A DNA stretch of 64,000 nt from Cyclobacterium salsum (GTDB lineage: Bacteria > Bacteroidota > Bacteroidia > Cytophagales > Cyclobacteriaceae): NCBI RefSeq assembly GCF_010119245.1, contig NZ_WNKG01000007.1:368058-432057 (forward strand). Direction: 5' to 3'. Positions 26,313 to 35,410 of this stretch are shown here, one piece after another. The notes under the pieces are model-generated. The model searched no databases. It was not told the DNA's origin and saw only the letters and a program-made list of their open reading frames with translations. A program made the position numbers and the translations under genes. Every line of letters starts with the position of its first letter. Position 1 is the stretch's first letter.

Positions 26313-26918
26313 TCAGTTGGCACCGTACCATTCGGTAACGTTTTCTTCGATAAATTGGATCAGTTCATCCCTTCCTTGCTGATTAATGGCAGAAGTCACG
26401 AAAAACTCGGGAGCTTCTACAAATAACTTTTCCATTTCATCCAGAAAACGGTGTACGTTTTCAGCGGTTTTGGAATGGGACTGTTTGTCGGCTTTGGTAA
26501 ACAGGAGGGCCACTGGCATTTCCAGCTGCCCGCACCATTGGATGAATTCCAGGTCTATTTTTTGCGGAGGAAGCCGGCTGTCGATAAGGACAAACACCGC
26601 CGTCAGGTTTTCCCTTTCCGTGAGGTAATTGCGAATCATTTTGTCCCAGTCTGCCTTTAGTTTTTTGTTTACTTTGGCAAAACCGTAGCCGGGAAGGTCT
26701 ACCATATACCAGCGGTCATTAATCACAAAATGATTGATTAGCTGCGTCTTTCCCGGTCGGCCGGAAATTTTCGCCAGGTGCTTGTGATTGGTGAGCATGT
26801 TGATCAGAGAGCTTTTTCCCACATTTGAGCGACCAATAAAGGCAAACTCCGGTTTGGTGGGGGGCGGACATTTTTTATGATCCGTATTACTGATTAAAAA
26901 GCGTGCATTTTTCAACAT
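26313..26918 (-). CDS. engB: EngB/YsxC ribosome-biogenesis GTPase
   Basis: 201 aa from ATG at 26918 (MLKNARFLISN). G1 GRSNVGKSS, G3 DLPGYGFA, G4 TKADK and SAINQQG (G5) are all present. It is a TRAFAC GTPase needed for 50S subunit assembly. Divergent from ubiE. Confidence 0.94.
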   Translation of the reverse strand: MLKNARFLISNTDHKKCPPPTKPEFAFIGRSNVGKSSLINMLTNHKHLAKISGRPGKTQLINHFVINDRWYMVDLPGYGFAKVNKKLKADWDKMIRNYLTERENLTAVFVLIDSRLPPQKIDLEFIQWCGQLEMPVALLFTKADKQSHSKTAENVHRFLDEMEKLFVEAPEFFVTSAINQQGRDELIQFIEENVTEWYGAN

Positions 26919-27033
26919 GGCCCATTTTTTCACAAAGGTAACCAATTTCCATCATGGCCTCCAAACCATTATTTCATTAACAATTTTCCAATGCTCAGGT
27001 TTACTTAGTAATATTGTATCGAAATTAGAAGCC

Positions 27034-27756
27034 ATGTCCGTAGTTCCCTATAAAGATAAAAAAGAAGGCAAAAAGCAGCAGGTTGCCAGCATGTTTGATA
27101 ATATCAGCAAGAAATACGACCTGCTGAACCACCTTTTGAGTTTAGGTATTGACATTATCTGGCGCAAAAAGGCCATTAAGATGCTTCAAAAAGATCAGCC
27201 AAAACTTATTTTGGATATTGCCACCGGGACTGGAGATTTTGCCATTGAAGCCCTTGTGCTAAAACCGGAAAAGGTGATTGGCGTAGATATTTCAGAGGGC
27301 ATGCTTCAGGAAGGCCGTAAGAAAATGAAGCAGAAAAAGCTGGAACATTTGATTGAACTCCAGCTGGGCGATTCGGAAAAGTTGCTCTTCGAGGAAAATA
27401 AGTTTGATGCCGTCATCGTTTCTTTTGGTGTCAGGAATTTTGAAAATTTGGAAAAAGGACTGGCAGACATGTACCGGGTGTTGAAACCCGGAGGCAAAAC
27501 GGTCATCCTGGAATTTTCTAAACCAAAAAAATTTCCGATGAAACAGGGTTATTCCTTTTATTTTAAATATATTTTGCCTCAGATTGGCAGAATGATATCA
27601 AAAGACCATTCGGCTTACACCTATTTACCAGAATCGGTAAAGGCTTTCCCGGATGGAAGGGATTTTCTCGGCATCCTTGAAAAAGTAGGCTTCAAACAAA
27701 CGCAATGCAAAACCCTCACCTTCGGCATCAGCTCGATTTACACCGGTATAAAATAG
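27034..27756 (+). CDS. ubiE: Demethylmenaquinone methyltransferase UbiE/MenG
   Basis: 240 aa from ATG at 27034 (MSVVPYKDKKEGKKQQVASM). UbiE signatures: MFDNISKKYDLLNHLLSLGID, ILDIATGTGDFAIEAL and VSFGVRNFENLEKGLADMYRVL. It makes menaquinone by C-methylation, consistent with NDH-2 and a menaquinone-based chain in Bacteroidota. It overlaps the PorT-like gene by 52 bases. Confidence 0.94.
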   Translation: MSVVPYKDKKEGKKQQVASMFDNISKKYDLLNHLLSLGIDIIWRKKAIKMLQKDQPKLILDIATGTGDFAIEALVLKPEKVIGVDISEGMLQEGRKKMKQKKLEHLIELQLGDSEKLLFEENKFDAVIVSFGVRNFENLEKGLADMYRVLKPGGKTVILEFSKPKKFPMKQGYSFYFKYILPQIGRMISKDHSAYTYLPESVKAFPDGRDFLGILEKVGFKQTQCKTLTFGISSIYTGIK

Positions 27757-28481
27757 CCCTGATTGTTATTTTATCACTTGGACTGGCCTTCACCACACAG
27801 GCTCAGGAAAGAAGTTTGATATTTAATACTTCGGGTAGCGACGATCAGTTGCTTTCCTATGGGTTTTTTCTAGCCGCGCATAACAGCAGCCTGAGAATAA
27901 AGTATTCGGATAATTTTGTGGACCCCGATTACACGAGCTTGCACAATGTGCGAGCGATTATGCCGGTATTTTCCCCGGGATTTGCCTTGGGCTTTTTGGT
28001 AACAGGCCGCCTACACGATCAGGTAAACCTACTTTTTACCCCCAAGGTTGGCTTCTATGAATACCGCACGGAGGTGCAGCTATTTACCGATGATGCCGAT
28101 AGTCCCAATGGCACCGGTATCAGCACGGTCCCCTTACTCACCGAAGAAACACTGGTAGAATTTCCCCTTTTGGTGAAGTACAAATCAGAGCGGTTTAACA
28201 ATACCCGGATGTATTTCATTGGAGGCGTAAATGGGCAGATCCGTACCAAAAATCAGGAAGAAGCCAATGAGGATCCGGTAGTGCTTAAAGGAAAAGACCT
28301 GGCGGTAGAACTGGGGCTGGGCTTTGATCTGTATTTCCAATACTTTAAATTTTCTCCTGAAATCCGTTTTTCCCATGGCCTGATGAATCTATACCAGCCC
28401 GGCCATTCGGACGAACGAATAGCGGGTGCGATCCAGGACATTCGCCGAAAATCCATTACACTTTACCTGAATTTTCAGTAA
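27705..28481 (+). CDS. porT: PorT-like outer membrane protein of the type IX secretion system
   Basis: 258 aa. After a signal peptide (cleavage near TTQAQE) comes a beta-barrel-rich protein (YGFFLAAHNSSLRIKY, FALGFLVTGRLHDQVNLLFTPKVGFYEYR, FSPEIRFSHGLMNLY). Its place immediately after ubiE is the conserved location of porT in Bacteroidota. PorT/SprT is required for type IX secretion and gliding. The ATG at 27705 lies inside ubiE; no ATG further in keeps the signal peptide, so a real overlap is likely. Confidence 0.78.
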   Translation: MQNPHLRHQLDLHRYKIALIVILSLGLAFTTQAQERSLIFNTSGSDDQLLSYGFFLAAHNSSLRIKYSDNFVDPDYTSLHNVRAIMPVFSPGFALGFLVTGRLHDQVNLLFTPKVGFYEYRTEVQLFTDDADSPNGTGISTVPLLTEETLVEFPLLVKYKSERFNNTRMYFIGGVNGQIRTKNQEEANEDPVVLKGKDLAVELGLGFDLYFQYFKFSPEIRFSHGLMNLYQPGHSDERIAGAIQDIRRKSITLYLNFQ

Positions 28482-28542
28482 CAACCGGAGCATTCGTAGG
28501 GGATTGGTTTTTGATCCAGACGGAAAAATTTTATATTTCCTT

Positions 28543-29304
28543 ATGGAAAAGAAAATCGCATTTATCACTGGAGCTACTTCCGGGATAGGAAAAGCTTGCG
28601 CCCATTACCTGGCGGAAGAAGGTTTTGCTATCATCGGTTGTGGCCGGAGAAAAGAAAGGCTGGAAGCCCTCCAAAAGGAACTACCCAAGGGAACTCCCTA
28701 TCATTTTCTGGTATTTGACGTCAGGGAAAAAGATGCTGTATACGAGGCTATTGATTCCCTGCCCGCCGAATGGCAATCCATCACCGTACTCATCAATAAT
28801 GCCGGTAACGCTCATGGATTGGATCCCATCCACGAAGGCAGCGAGGAGGATTGGGATGCCATGATGGATATCAATGTAAAGGGACTGCTCTATGTTTCCA
28901 AAAGGATCATCCCGGGTATGGTGGAGCGAAAGGCGGGTCAGATTATTAATATAGGCTCAACAGCAGGGAAAGAGGTCTACCCCAAAGGAAATGTATACTG
29001 TGGCTCCAAGCATGCCGTGGATGCCATTACCAAGGGGATGCGTTTGGACCTGAATCCATATGGCATCAAGGTCATGGCCATCAATCCCGGCTTGGTAGAC
29101 ACGGAATTCTCGCTGGTACGCTTCAAAGGCAACGATGAAAAGGCGGCCGGCGTTTACAAAGGATTTGAGCCCCTTAAGGCGGAGGATGTTGCCGATCTGG
29201 TACGGTATGCTGTCACGCGCCCGCCTCATGTGGTGCTGGCAGACGTGATCATTTTGCCAACCGCCCAGGCGAGTACCACGATGCTTCATAAAAAAGAATC
29301 ATGA
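28543..29304 (+). CDS. Short-chain dehydrogenase (SDR), NADP-type
   Basis: 253 aa from ATG at 28543 (MEKKIAFITGATSGIGKACA). Cofactor motif TGATSGIG with a following basic GCGRRKERL (NADP preference), INNAGNAHG, Ser in NIGSTAG and the YCGSK catalytic pair. It resembles YdfG-type serine/hydroxy-acid dehydrogenases. Its TGA overlaps the next gene's ATG (ATGA). Confidence 0.88.
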   Translation: MEKKIAFITGATSGIGKACAHYLAEEGFAIIGCGRRKERLEALQKELPKGTPYHFLVFDVREKDAVYEAIDSLPAEWQSITVLINNAGNAHGLDPIHEGSEEDWDAMMDINVKGLLYVSKRIIPGMVERKAGQIINIGSTAGKEVYPKGNVYCGSKHAVDAITKGMRLDLNPYGIKVMAINPGLVDTEFSLVRFKGNDEKAAGVYKGFEPLKAEDVADLVRYAVTRPPHVVLADVIILPTAQASTTMLHKKES

Positions 29305-30080
29305 GAAGCGGTGTAGGGGTACTACTGTTCCTGGCATTGGCCTGTGATCCTGGGTCTGGCAAAAAAAACCAGGACCTACCTGGCAGTGAATCTGTGGAAA
29401 TGGCTGCCAACGGGACCTCCCTTCCAATAGAAGCAAATGGGGAGCCCCCCCAGCGGCAAGAAGAAATGGGGGAGTTGGAGCGGCGATTGATTGCTGCGGG
29501 CCTGGTGGATATACAAGAAGTTATCCCTGAAGTGCAGGTGGACCTGAAGTACGCGTCTACCGATAATTTTTTTGGGAAAAATGTTTATGGTTCCCTATCG
29601 CGATGCTACATGCAGCCGGAAGTGGCGGATAGGTTGAAAGTAGCCTATCAGGAACTTTCAGCGAGCCATCCCGAATTGACCTTTTTGGTTTATGATGCCG
29701 TACGACCCCAGTCCGTGCAACAGATTCTCTGGGATGAATTGGACAAGCCGGATAGTCTCAAACCCCTCTATGTGGCCGATCCGCAAAGAGGAAGCCTCCA
29801 CAATTTCGGTGTTGCCGTGGACCTGACCCTGATTTCAAAAGAAACCGGGACTCCATTGGACATGGGTACTGGCTACGATTACTTTGGTTACCCTGCTTAT
29901 CCCGACCGGGAAGCGCAAATGTTGGAGGAAGGAAAAATTACCGAGGCACAGGTAGCCAATCGCAAAATACTGAGAGCGGTCATGAAAAACGCAGGCTTTA
30001 CGGGCATTGGTTCTGAATGGTGGCATTTTAATGCCTATAGCCGAAAAGTTGCGGGGGAGAAATTCGACATTGTGAAATAA
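29301..30080 (+). CDS. VanX-type D-alanyl-D-alanine dipeptidase, lipoprotein
   Basis: 259 aa with a lipoprotein signal (LALAC, Cys15). The M15D zinc motifs SLHNFGVAVD (HxxxxxxD) and SEWWHFNA, and VYDAVRPQSVQQ (catalytic Arg) are present. It hydrolyses D-Ala-D-Ala dipeptides in the periplasm, probably in cell-wall recycling rather than vancomycin resistance, since no vanHA genes are nearby. Coupled to the SDR gene. Confidence 0.88.
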   Translation: MRSGVGVLLFLALACDPGSGKKNQDLPGSESVEMAANGTSLPIEANGEPPQRQEEMGELERRLIAAGLVDIQEVIPEVQVDLKYASTDNFFGKNVYGSLSRCYMQPEVADRLKVAYQELSASHPELTFLVYDAVRPQSVQQILWDELDKPDSLKPLYVADPQRGSLHNFGVAVDLTLISKETGTPLDMGTGYDYFGYPAYPDREAQMLEEGKITEAQVANRKILRAVMKNAGFTGIGSEWWHFNAYSRKVAGEKFDIVK

Positions 30081-30119
30081 TAATTGTATAATCGTCCTTT
30101 ATTTTAACTTAACAAATAT

Positions 30120-30890
30120 ATGCTCTTCATAAACAATAAACTCAAAGTCCTGGGCCTGTTGGCCGTGGGGTTGGCCCTTTTCCTATTACCTGTATTGAGT
30201 CAGGCTCAGCAATTCCGGGCCCTGGTCATCAGTAAGACTTCCGGTTTCCGTCATCAATCCATACCTGAAGGGGTCGCAGCCCTAAAAAAGCTAGGAGAAA
30301 AGCACCGTTTTCAGGTATATGCGAGTGAAGATGCCGGTCTTATCAACGATGAGAACCTGGAGCGATACGATGTCATCATCCTCATGAGTACCACCGGGAC
30401 GATTTTTAATGCAGAACAGAAAGAGGCGTTTGAGCGATTTGTTCAAAGCGGAAAGGGAGTGGTTGGCATTCATAGTGCGACCGATACCGAATACGATTGG
30501 CCCTGGTACACCAAGCTTATCGGAGGACAATTTAACCACCATCCCCAGCAGCAAACGGCCAGAATGCAGGTAGTGGATCGAAATCATCCGGCTACTTATC
30601 ATCTGAATGACAAATGGCTTCGGACCGATGAATGGTACGAATTTAAAAATTTCAATGAAAACGTGAATATCCTGGTGCAACTGGACGAAACCTCCTATGA
30701 AGTTGGCGAACGCGGTGGGCAACAAATGGGTATGGGTGCGGTGCATCCCATTTCCTGGTACCACGAATACGACGGGGGCCGGGTGTTTTATACCGGGTTA
30801 GGTCACGTAGAAGAGGCCTTTCAGGATGCAGACTTCCTGGATCATGTGTACGGAGGGATTTGGTATGCAGCGCTGGGAAGACCGTTTTAA
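30120..30890 (+). CDS. Secreted ThuA-like domain protein
   Basis: 256 aa with a signal peptide ending SQAQQ. ThuA-like pattern: ALVISKTSGFRHQSIPEGVAAL, YDVIILMSTTG, GVVGIHSATDTEYDWPWY, GGQFNHHP, FYTGLGHVEEAF. The fold resembles glutamine amidotransferase-like proteins and family members are linked to trehalose/sugar metabolism; enzymatic activity is not established. Followed by a strong terminator. Confidence 0.86.
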   Translation: MLFINNKLKVLGLLAVGLALFLLPVLSQAQQFRALVISKTSGFRHQSIPEGVAALKKLGEKHRFQVYASEDAGLINDENLERYDVIILMSTTGTIFNAEQKEAFERFVQSGKGVVGIHSATDTEYDWPWYTKLIGGQFNHHPQQQTARMQVVDRNHPATYHLNDKWLRTDEWYEFKNFNENVNILVQLDETSYEVGERGGQQMGMGAVHPISWYHEYDGGRVFYTGLGHVEEAFQDADFLDHVYGGIWYAALGRPF

Positions 30891-30910
30891 TAAATAGAAA
30901 ATTAATCTTA

Positions 30911-30960
30911 TAAAAACTCCTGACTAAACCTGAATTCAGGTAGGGTTCAGGAGTTTTTTT
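30911..30960. terminator. Strong bidirectional terminator
   Basis: AAAAACTCCTGA ... TCAGGAGTTTTTTT, with an inner CCTGAATTCAGG palindrome. It ends the ThuA-like transcript and, read the other way, the glycosyltransferase gene at 30982. Confidence 0.85.
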
Positions 30961-30981
30961 ATTTGAAGCAAGTTCGTTTTG

Positions 30982-31581
30982 CTATAGCTCAGGGAGTAGC
31001 TGTTCCAGTTCTCCCAAATCCTCGTATCGGTCCACATCCCGAAGCTTTTCCAATAGGCCATACCCCAGGTTTTCTTGGTTTGCCCTGTTCAGGGTTTGCT
31101 GCAAAACGGTAGCCGTGCTCCAGGAGATTTCTTGAAACAATGGTGCAGCGGGTCTTTTCAATCCAAGCAAGTAATACCCCCCATCCACCGCTGGTCCCAG
31201 GACGAGATCCTTCGTCTTTAGGGCTTCAAAAGCCTGCTGCAGGTGATCCCTTTTGAGTTCGTAGCAATCTGTCCCGATGATCAGCACCTGCTCAAAGCCC
31301 AGATCGAAAACCCGCTGAAAGGCTTGGTGCATTTTTTTCCCCAGATCCCCAGATCCCTGAGGATAGAAGTGATATCCTTTTTGAGGGTAGTTTTCGGTAG
31401 CAATGGGGCCCAGGTGAAAAACAAAAATTGCGGCTTCCAATCCGGCAAGTTGCTGATGTGTGTGGCGGATAAGGAATGCATACAAATTGGCTGCTTTTTC
31501 CGCGCCGATTGTTTTGGCCAATCGGGTTTTGACGAATCCCGCTTCAGGATATTTCTGAAATACGATGATGGCTTTTTTCAT
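30982..31581 (-). CDS. TIGR04282/DUF2064 family glycosyltransferase
   Basis: 199 aa from ATG at 31581 (MKKAIIVFQKYPEAGFVKTRLA). The motifs KYPEAGFVKTRL, QGSGDLGKKMHQAF, IIGTDCYELKRDHLQQAF and LGPAVDGGYYLLGL define the family, related to nucleotidyl/GT-A enzymes. Some members act in arsenosugar biosynthesis, but nothing here shows arsenic genes. Confidence 0.85.
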   Translation of the reverse strand: MKKAIIVFQKYPEAGFVKTRLAKTIGAEKAANLYAFLIRHTHQQLAGLEAAIFVFHLGPIATENYPQKGYHFYPQGSGDLGKKMHQAFQRVFDLGFEQVLIIGTDCYELKRDHLQQAFEALKTKDLVLGPAVDGGYYLLGLKRPAAPLFQEISWSTATVLQQTLNRANQENLGYGLLEKLRDVDRYEDLGELEQLLPEL

Positions 31582-31620
31582 AGCTACCGGCCAAAGTAAG
31601 GCAAAAAATTCAAAGGACAT

Positions 31621-31653
31621 AAAAAAAACCGAAGGTCAATGACCCCGGCTTTC
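31621..31653 (-). terminator. Terminator after the Spy-like gene
   Basis: On the minus strand: AAAGCCGGGGTCATTGACC, then TTCGGTTTTTTTT; outer CCG/CGG and inner GGTCA/TGACC pair, followed by a T-tract. Confidence 0.75.
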
Positions 31654-31693
31654 ATCCATTAATTAAACCCAAATAAATTTCAAAATGTCTTAA

Positions 31694-32104
31694 TTATAAC
31701 CTGCCCGAACCTGGCGCATTGCGGCCCCTCATTCGTTCTCCTGATCCTCTACGCCTGTCTCTCATTTTCGACCGGTTTTCCTCCTTCATTTCTTCCCAGG
31801 TCGCTTTTTGTTCTGGCGTGAGCAGGGCAGTTATTTTTTCCTGATGAGCCTCCCGTTCCGCTTTCAAGGCTTCCCTTTCTTCTTTTCTGGCTTCCCACTG
31901 TTCTTTTCTTTTCTGTGCCTCCTCCAGGTGGAGGGCATACACCGCTTTCTTTTGTTCTTCGCTGAGGTCCAGTTTTTCAGCCATTCGTTCGCTCATTCGT
32001 TCCGCCAGCTGTTCCGGATTGATTTCCTGGTTTCCTCTTCGTTGCGCTTGCGCCTGTACAAAAGTAGCTCCTACCAGCACGGCGATGATCATTAGTTTTC
32101 TCAT
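31694..32104 (-). CDS. Spy/LTxxQ-like secreted small protein
   Basis: 136 aa from ATG at 32104 (MRKLMIIAVLVGATFVQAQAQ, signal peptide). The mature protein is highly charged and helical: LDLSEEQKKAVYALH and the LTPEQ motif near 108 recall Spy/CpxP-type (LTxxQ) periplasmic chaperone-like proteins. The tail (RDRRRGSGERMRGRNAPGSG) is Arg/Gly-rich. Function beyond that similarity is inference. Confidence 0.75.
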   Translation of the reverse strand: MRKLMIIAVLVGATFVQAQAQRRGNQEINPEQLAERMSERMAEKLDLSEEQKKAVYALHLEEAQKRKEQWEARKEEREALKAEREAHQEKITALLTPEQKATWEEMKEENRSKMRDRRRGSGERMRGRNAPGSGRL

Positions 32105-32202
32105 GGTCTTTTGTAATAATTGGTTTACAATTCTTAGACCGGACAAGTTCTGGAAAGTTTAACAGGGCCTTGTTAAGAAATGTTAAACAGTCGGAGAGTC
32201 AG

Positions 32203-33528
32203 CTACTTAATTTTTTTGGTAACCAGCTTTTCCCGGTCCTGCGGCCTGGAAATGGTGGGTTTGATCAGCAATCGCAGGGACGGGTCGAAGGAAAGGTAGT
32301 TCCAGGCCCAGTCCAAAAAGATAAAAATCCGGTTTTTTACCCCCAGGATGGCCATGAGGTGGACAAAAAGCCAGGTCAGCCAGGCCAGTAATCCCTGAAA
32401 CTTGACGAACGGCAATTCCACCACAGCGAGTTTTCTTCCGATGGTGGCCATGCTTCCGAGATCCTTGTAGCGGAAGGGTTTTTCTGGTTTGCTGCTGAGT
32501 TTGGCAAGGAAGTTATTTCCCAGGTTTTTGGCCTGCTGTATGGCTACCTGTGCCACCTGTGGGTGACCTTTGGGGTAATCCTCCATCACCTGCAGACAGC
32601 CATCACCCAGCACGTAGATATTTTCACTGCTGTGAAGCCGGTTAAACTCATCGACCAGTAGGCGTCCTCCTTTTGCTTTTTGATCAGCCGCAACTCCTTC
32701 TATGAAATTGGGGGCAATTCCGGCAGCCCAGAGCAGGGTATGGGTTTGAAAACGGGTTTCTCCTTTGATGATGACATTCAGGCCGTCATAGTCTTCAACG
32801 GCGGTATTCAACAGAACTTCTACCTGAAGTTTTTCCAGATAGATTTTAGCCTTGTCGCCCGAGGTTGCACTCATGCCGGCCAAAAGCGATGGTCCCATTT
32901 CTACCAGTACCACCTTCATATTGTCGAAATTGAGCTGTGGGTAATCTTTTGGGAATACCTTATTGCGCAATTCTGCTAACGCTCCCGCCAGCTCTACACC
33001 GGTAGGCCCGCCGCCTACGATCACCACGTTCATCAGGGCCTTTCTTTTGGATTCATCCGCTATGGTGATGGCCCTTTCGTAATTGGAGATGATTTTATTC
33101 CGGATAAACAGCGCTTCGGAGACGGATTTCATGGGAATGCTGTTTTTCATGATGTTTTCCATACCGAAATAATTGGTGTCCGCACCCATGGCCAGGACCA
33201 GGTAATCATAGTCAATAAAACCGATGTCTGTGTACAACCTGTTTTGCTGCTGGTCTATGCGTTTGGCTCCTCCCATTCTAAAGGTTACATTCGGGGTGTC
33301 GTGGAAGGCCTTCCGCAAGGGGAAGGAAATGGCACTGGGTTCCAGTCCAGCCGTAGCTACCTGATAGAAAAGCGGTTGGAACTGATGGTAATTGTTTTTG
33401 TCCAGGAGAATGACCTGATAGGGTTTATTTCGCAAGGTTCTGGCAAGTTTTAGTCCGGCAAAACCGGCTCCTGCAATGACCACTATGGGGTTAGGTGATT
33501 GGGGAAGGTTTGGCAAGGCTTGCTCCAT
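32203..33528 (-). CDS. Type II NADH dehydrogenase (NDH-2)
   Basis: 441 aa. Two dinucleotide-binding motifs (GAGFAGLKLA and GGGPTGVELAG), YLVLAMGADTNYFG, and YVLGDGC for FAD. A hydrophobic/amphipathic C-terminus (FQGLLAWLTWLFVHLMA) anchors it to the inner membrane. It passes electrons from NADH to menaquinone without pumping protons, linking to ubiE. Typical length. Confidence 0.88.
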   Translation of the reverse strand: MEQALPNLPQSPNPIVVIAGAGFAGLKLARTLRNKPYQVILLDKNNYHQFQPLFYQVATAGLEPSAISFPLRKAFHDTPNVTFRMGGAKRIDQQQNRLYTDIGFIDYDYLVLAMGADTNYFGMENIMKNSIPMKSVSEALFIRNKIISNYERAITIADESKRKALMNVVIVGGGPTGVELAGALAELRNKVFPKDYPQLNFDNMKVVLVEMGPSLLAGMSATSGDKAKIYLEKLQVEVLLNTAVEDYDGLNVIIKGETRFQTHTLLWAAGIAPNFIEGVAADQKAKGGRLLVDEFNRLHSSENIYVLGDGCLQVMEDYPKGHPQVAQVAIQQAKNLGNNFLAKLSSKPEKPFRYKDLGSMATIGRKLAVVELPFVKFQGLLAWLTWLFVHLMAILGVKNRIFIFLDWAWNYLSFDPSLRLLIKPTISRPQDREKLVTKKIK

Positions 33529-33695
33529 CGTTGCAGGGTTTGGGGTGGTTAGGATATGCTGTTGATACGAATTTCCGGGGGAATAGGTTGAGGAATGGAG
33601 CCCTGTCGGGAAGATATGTTTTGCTTTGTTTGAATTGGATAATAGTCCAAATGAAAAATTTATTTATTTTTACAAACCTGAAAAAATAAAATGGT

Positions 33696-34403
33696 ATGGG
33701 AAGAGCATTTGAATTTAGAAAAGAAAGAAAATTCAAACGATGGAGTAAGATGTCCAAGGTGTTTACACGCCTGGGCAAAGAAATCGTAATGGCGGTAAAG
33801 GCAGGGGGACCCGATCCGTCCAACAATGCTAAACTTCGGACCGTCATACAGAATGCCAAAGGTGCTTCCATGCCCAAGGACCGGATAGAAGCGGCCATAA
33901 CCAGGGCAAGCAATAAGGACGAAAAAGACTACGAAGAAATTGTATACGAAGGCTATGGTCCTCATGGGATTGCTGTCATTGTCGAAACTTCTACCGATAA
34001 CCTCAACCGTACCGTGGCCAATATCCGGCATTATTTTACGAAGGCAGGCGGCTCATTGGGAACTTCGGGCTCCGTGAGTTTTATGTTTGAACGAAAGGCT
34101 GTATTTCGTTTTCCGAAACATGAATGGGATCTGGAAGAACTGGAACTCGAATTGATCGATTTTGGATTGGAGGACATAGACGAAAACGAAGGAGAAATTT
34201 TTGTCTATACGGCTTTTGAGGATTTTGGCAACATGCAAAAAGCGCTGGAAGATAAAGGAATAGAAGTAATAAGTGCAGATATGCAGCGTTTTCCCATGTC
34301 CACCACCGAAATTAGTGCTGAACAAGAAGAAGATATCAACAAAATGATCGAGCGGATGGAAGAGGATGACGATGTAAATCAGGTCTATCACAACATGGCC
34401 TAA
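33696..34403 (+). CDS. yebC: YebC/PmpR-family regulator/translation factor
   Basis: 235 aa. MGRAFEFRKERKFKRWSKMSKVFTRLGKEI, a basic start, then AKGASMPKDRIEAAI, EIVYEGYGPHGIAVIVE and FTKAGGSLGTSGSVSFMF are diagnostic for the family. Such proteins bind nucleic acid and aid translation of proline stretches or act as regulators. It starts MGRAFEF rather than MAGHSKW, which marks the YebC_II subgroup. Followed by yjjX after 30 bases. Confidence 0.9.
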   Translation: MGRAFEFRKERKFKRWSKMSKVFTRLGKEIVMAVKAGGPDPSNNAKLRTVIQNAKGASMPKDRIEAAITRASNKDEKDYEEIVYEGYGPHGIAVIVETSTDNLNRTVANIRHYFTKAGGSLGTSGSVSFMFERKAVFRFPKHEWDLEELELELIDFGLEDIDENEGEIFVYTAFEDFGNMQKALEDKGIEVISADMQRFPMSTTEISAEQEEDINKMIERMEEDDDVNQVYHNMA

Positions 34404-34433
34404 ATCAAACGATTTCCAACTTTAAATCACCCA

Positions 34434-35003
34434 ATGGCATTCCCTAAAAGAAGAAACTACCAGGAACAAAAAAGGCAAAAATTAGTCATCGTAGGAAGTA
34501 AAAATCCGGTAAAAATTAAATGCACGGAAAACGCCTTTCAATCGCTTTTTGAAGATTATTTTATTGTAGAAGGTTTAAATGTAGACGCTAACGTAGGAGA
34601 GCAACCTCACGGCGATGTGGAAACCTACACCGGTGCCTATAATAGGGCTTTTGAGGCTAAAACGGCATTTCCCGAAGCAGATTATTGGGTGGGGATCGAA
34701 GGCGGAGTGGATGAAGTGGGGGAGCAAATGGTGGCCTTTGCCTGGATGGTCGTCCTGGATGGGAGTAACCAAATTGGAAAGGCCAAAACCGGAACCTTCT
34801 TCCTTCCGGAAGTAATATCAAAACTGGTTCGCGAGGGAATGGAGCTGGGAGAAGCCGATGACCGGGTGTTTCAACAGACCCATTCCAAACAAGGCAGCGG
34901 AGCCGTGGGAATCCTGACCAATGGGGTGGTTAACCGGCTGGAATACTACCAACAGGCGGTAACCTTGGCTTTGATTCCCTTTGCGCAAAAAAATTTGTAT
35001 TAA
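34434..35003 (+). CDS. yjjX: Inosine/xanthosine triphosphatase (YjjX/NTPase)
   Basis: 189 aa. KLVIVGSKNPVKIKCTENAF, GEQPHGDVETYTGAYNRA, YWVGIEGGVDEV and KQGSGAVGILTNG match the family. It hydrolyses non-canonical purine triphosphates, preventing their incorporation. The N-terminal ~20 residues are an extra basic tail. Likely in an operon with yebC. Confidence 0.87.
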   Translation: MAFPKRRNYQEQKRQKLVIVGSKNPVKIKCTENAFQSLFEDYFIVEGLNVDANVGEQPHGDVETYTGAYNRAFEAKTAFPEADYWVGIEGGVDEVGEQMVAFAWMVVLDGSNQIGKAKTGTFFLPEVISKLVREGMELGEADDRVFQQTHSKQGSGAVGILTNGVVNRLEYYQQAVTLALIPFAQKNLY

Positions 35004-35033
35004 ATCTCCTCAATGACTCATAGAGATAATCAA

Positions 35034-35065
35034 TTGGAAATTGAAAATTATAGTCATTACCTTTG
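35034..35065 (+). promoter_or_regulatory. Promoter of the thioredoxin gene
   Basis: The -7 box TACCTTTG (35058-35065) is exact; TTGG at 35034-35037 lies 20 bases upstream. This supports the ATG at 35096 as the real start, since the upstream ATG at 35063 falls inside the -7 box. Confidence 0.55.
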
Positions 35066-35095
35066 CCGCTTCATAAAGCTAAAACGGAAATAAAT

Positions 35096-35410
35096 ATGTT
35101 ACAGGAATTAACAACAGATAATTTATCAGAGGTCATTCAGGACAACGAAAAGGTAGTGGTTCAGTATGGGGCTACCTGGTGTGGCAACTGCCGAATTATG
35201 AAACCAAAAATGAAACGGCTGAGCAAATCCTATGAAGGGGTCGCTTTTCTATACGTGGATGCCGAAAAATTACCTGAATCGAGGAAACTGGCACAGGTGA
35301 CCAATTTACCTACGTTTGCAGTATTCAGTAAAGGAGCGATTGTGAATCAGGTACAGACAAATAAGGAAGAAGTCCTAAAAACACTAATTGATGAGATTAC
35401 CAATAATTAA
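35096..35410 (+). CDS. Thioredoxin-family protein
   Basis: 104 aa. The active site is C29-G-N-C32 in YGATWCGNCRIMKPKM; cis-Pro occurs in TNLPTFAVF. The CGNC site differs from the CGPC of Trx1. It has no signal peptide and so is cytoplasmic. It overlaps the next gene by about 20 bases. It may be the reductant for AhpC; that is inference. Confidence 0.85.
   Translation: MLQELTTDNLSEVIQDNEKVVVQYGATWCGNCRIMKPKMKRLSKSYEGVAFLYVDAEKLPESRKLAQVTNLPTFAVFSKGAIVNQVQTNKEEVLKTLIDEITNN

Noticed and set aside
29301..30080. VanX-like dipeptidase as a vancomycin resistance gene
   Set aside because: No vanH, vanA or vanRS genes are near, and exported VanX-like lipoproteins are common in Bacteroidota.
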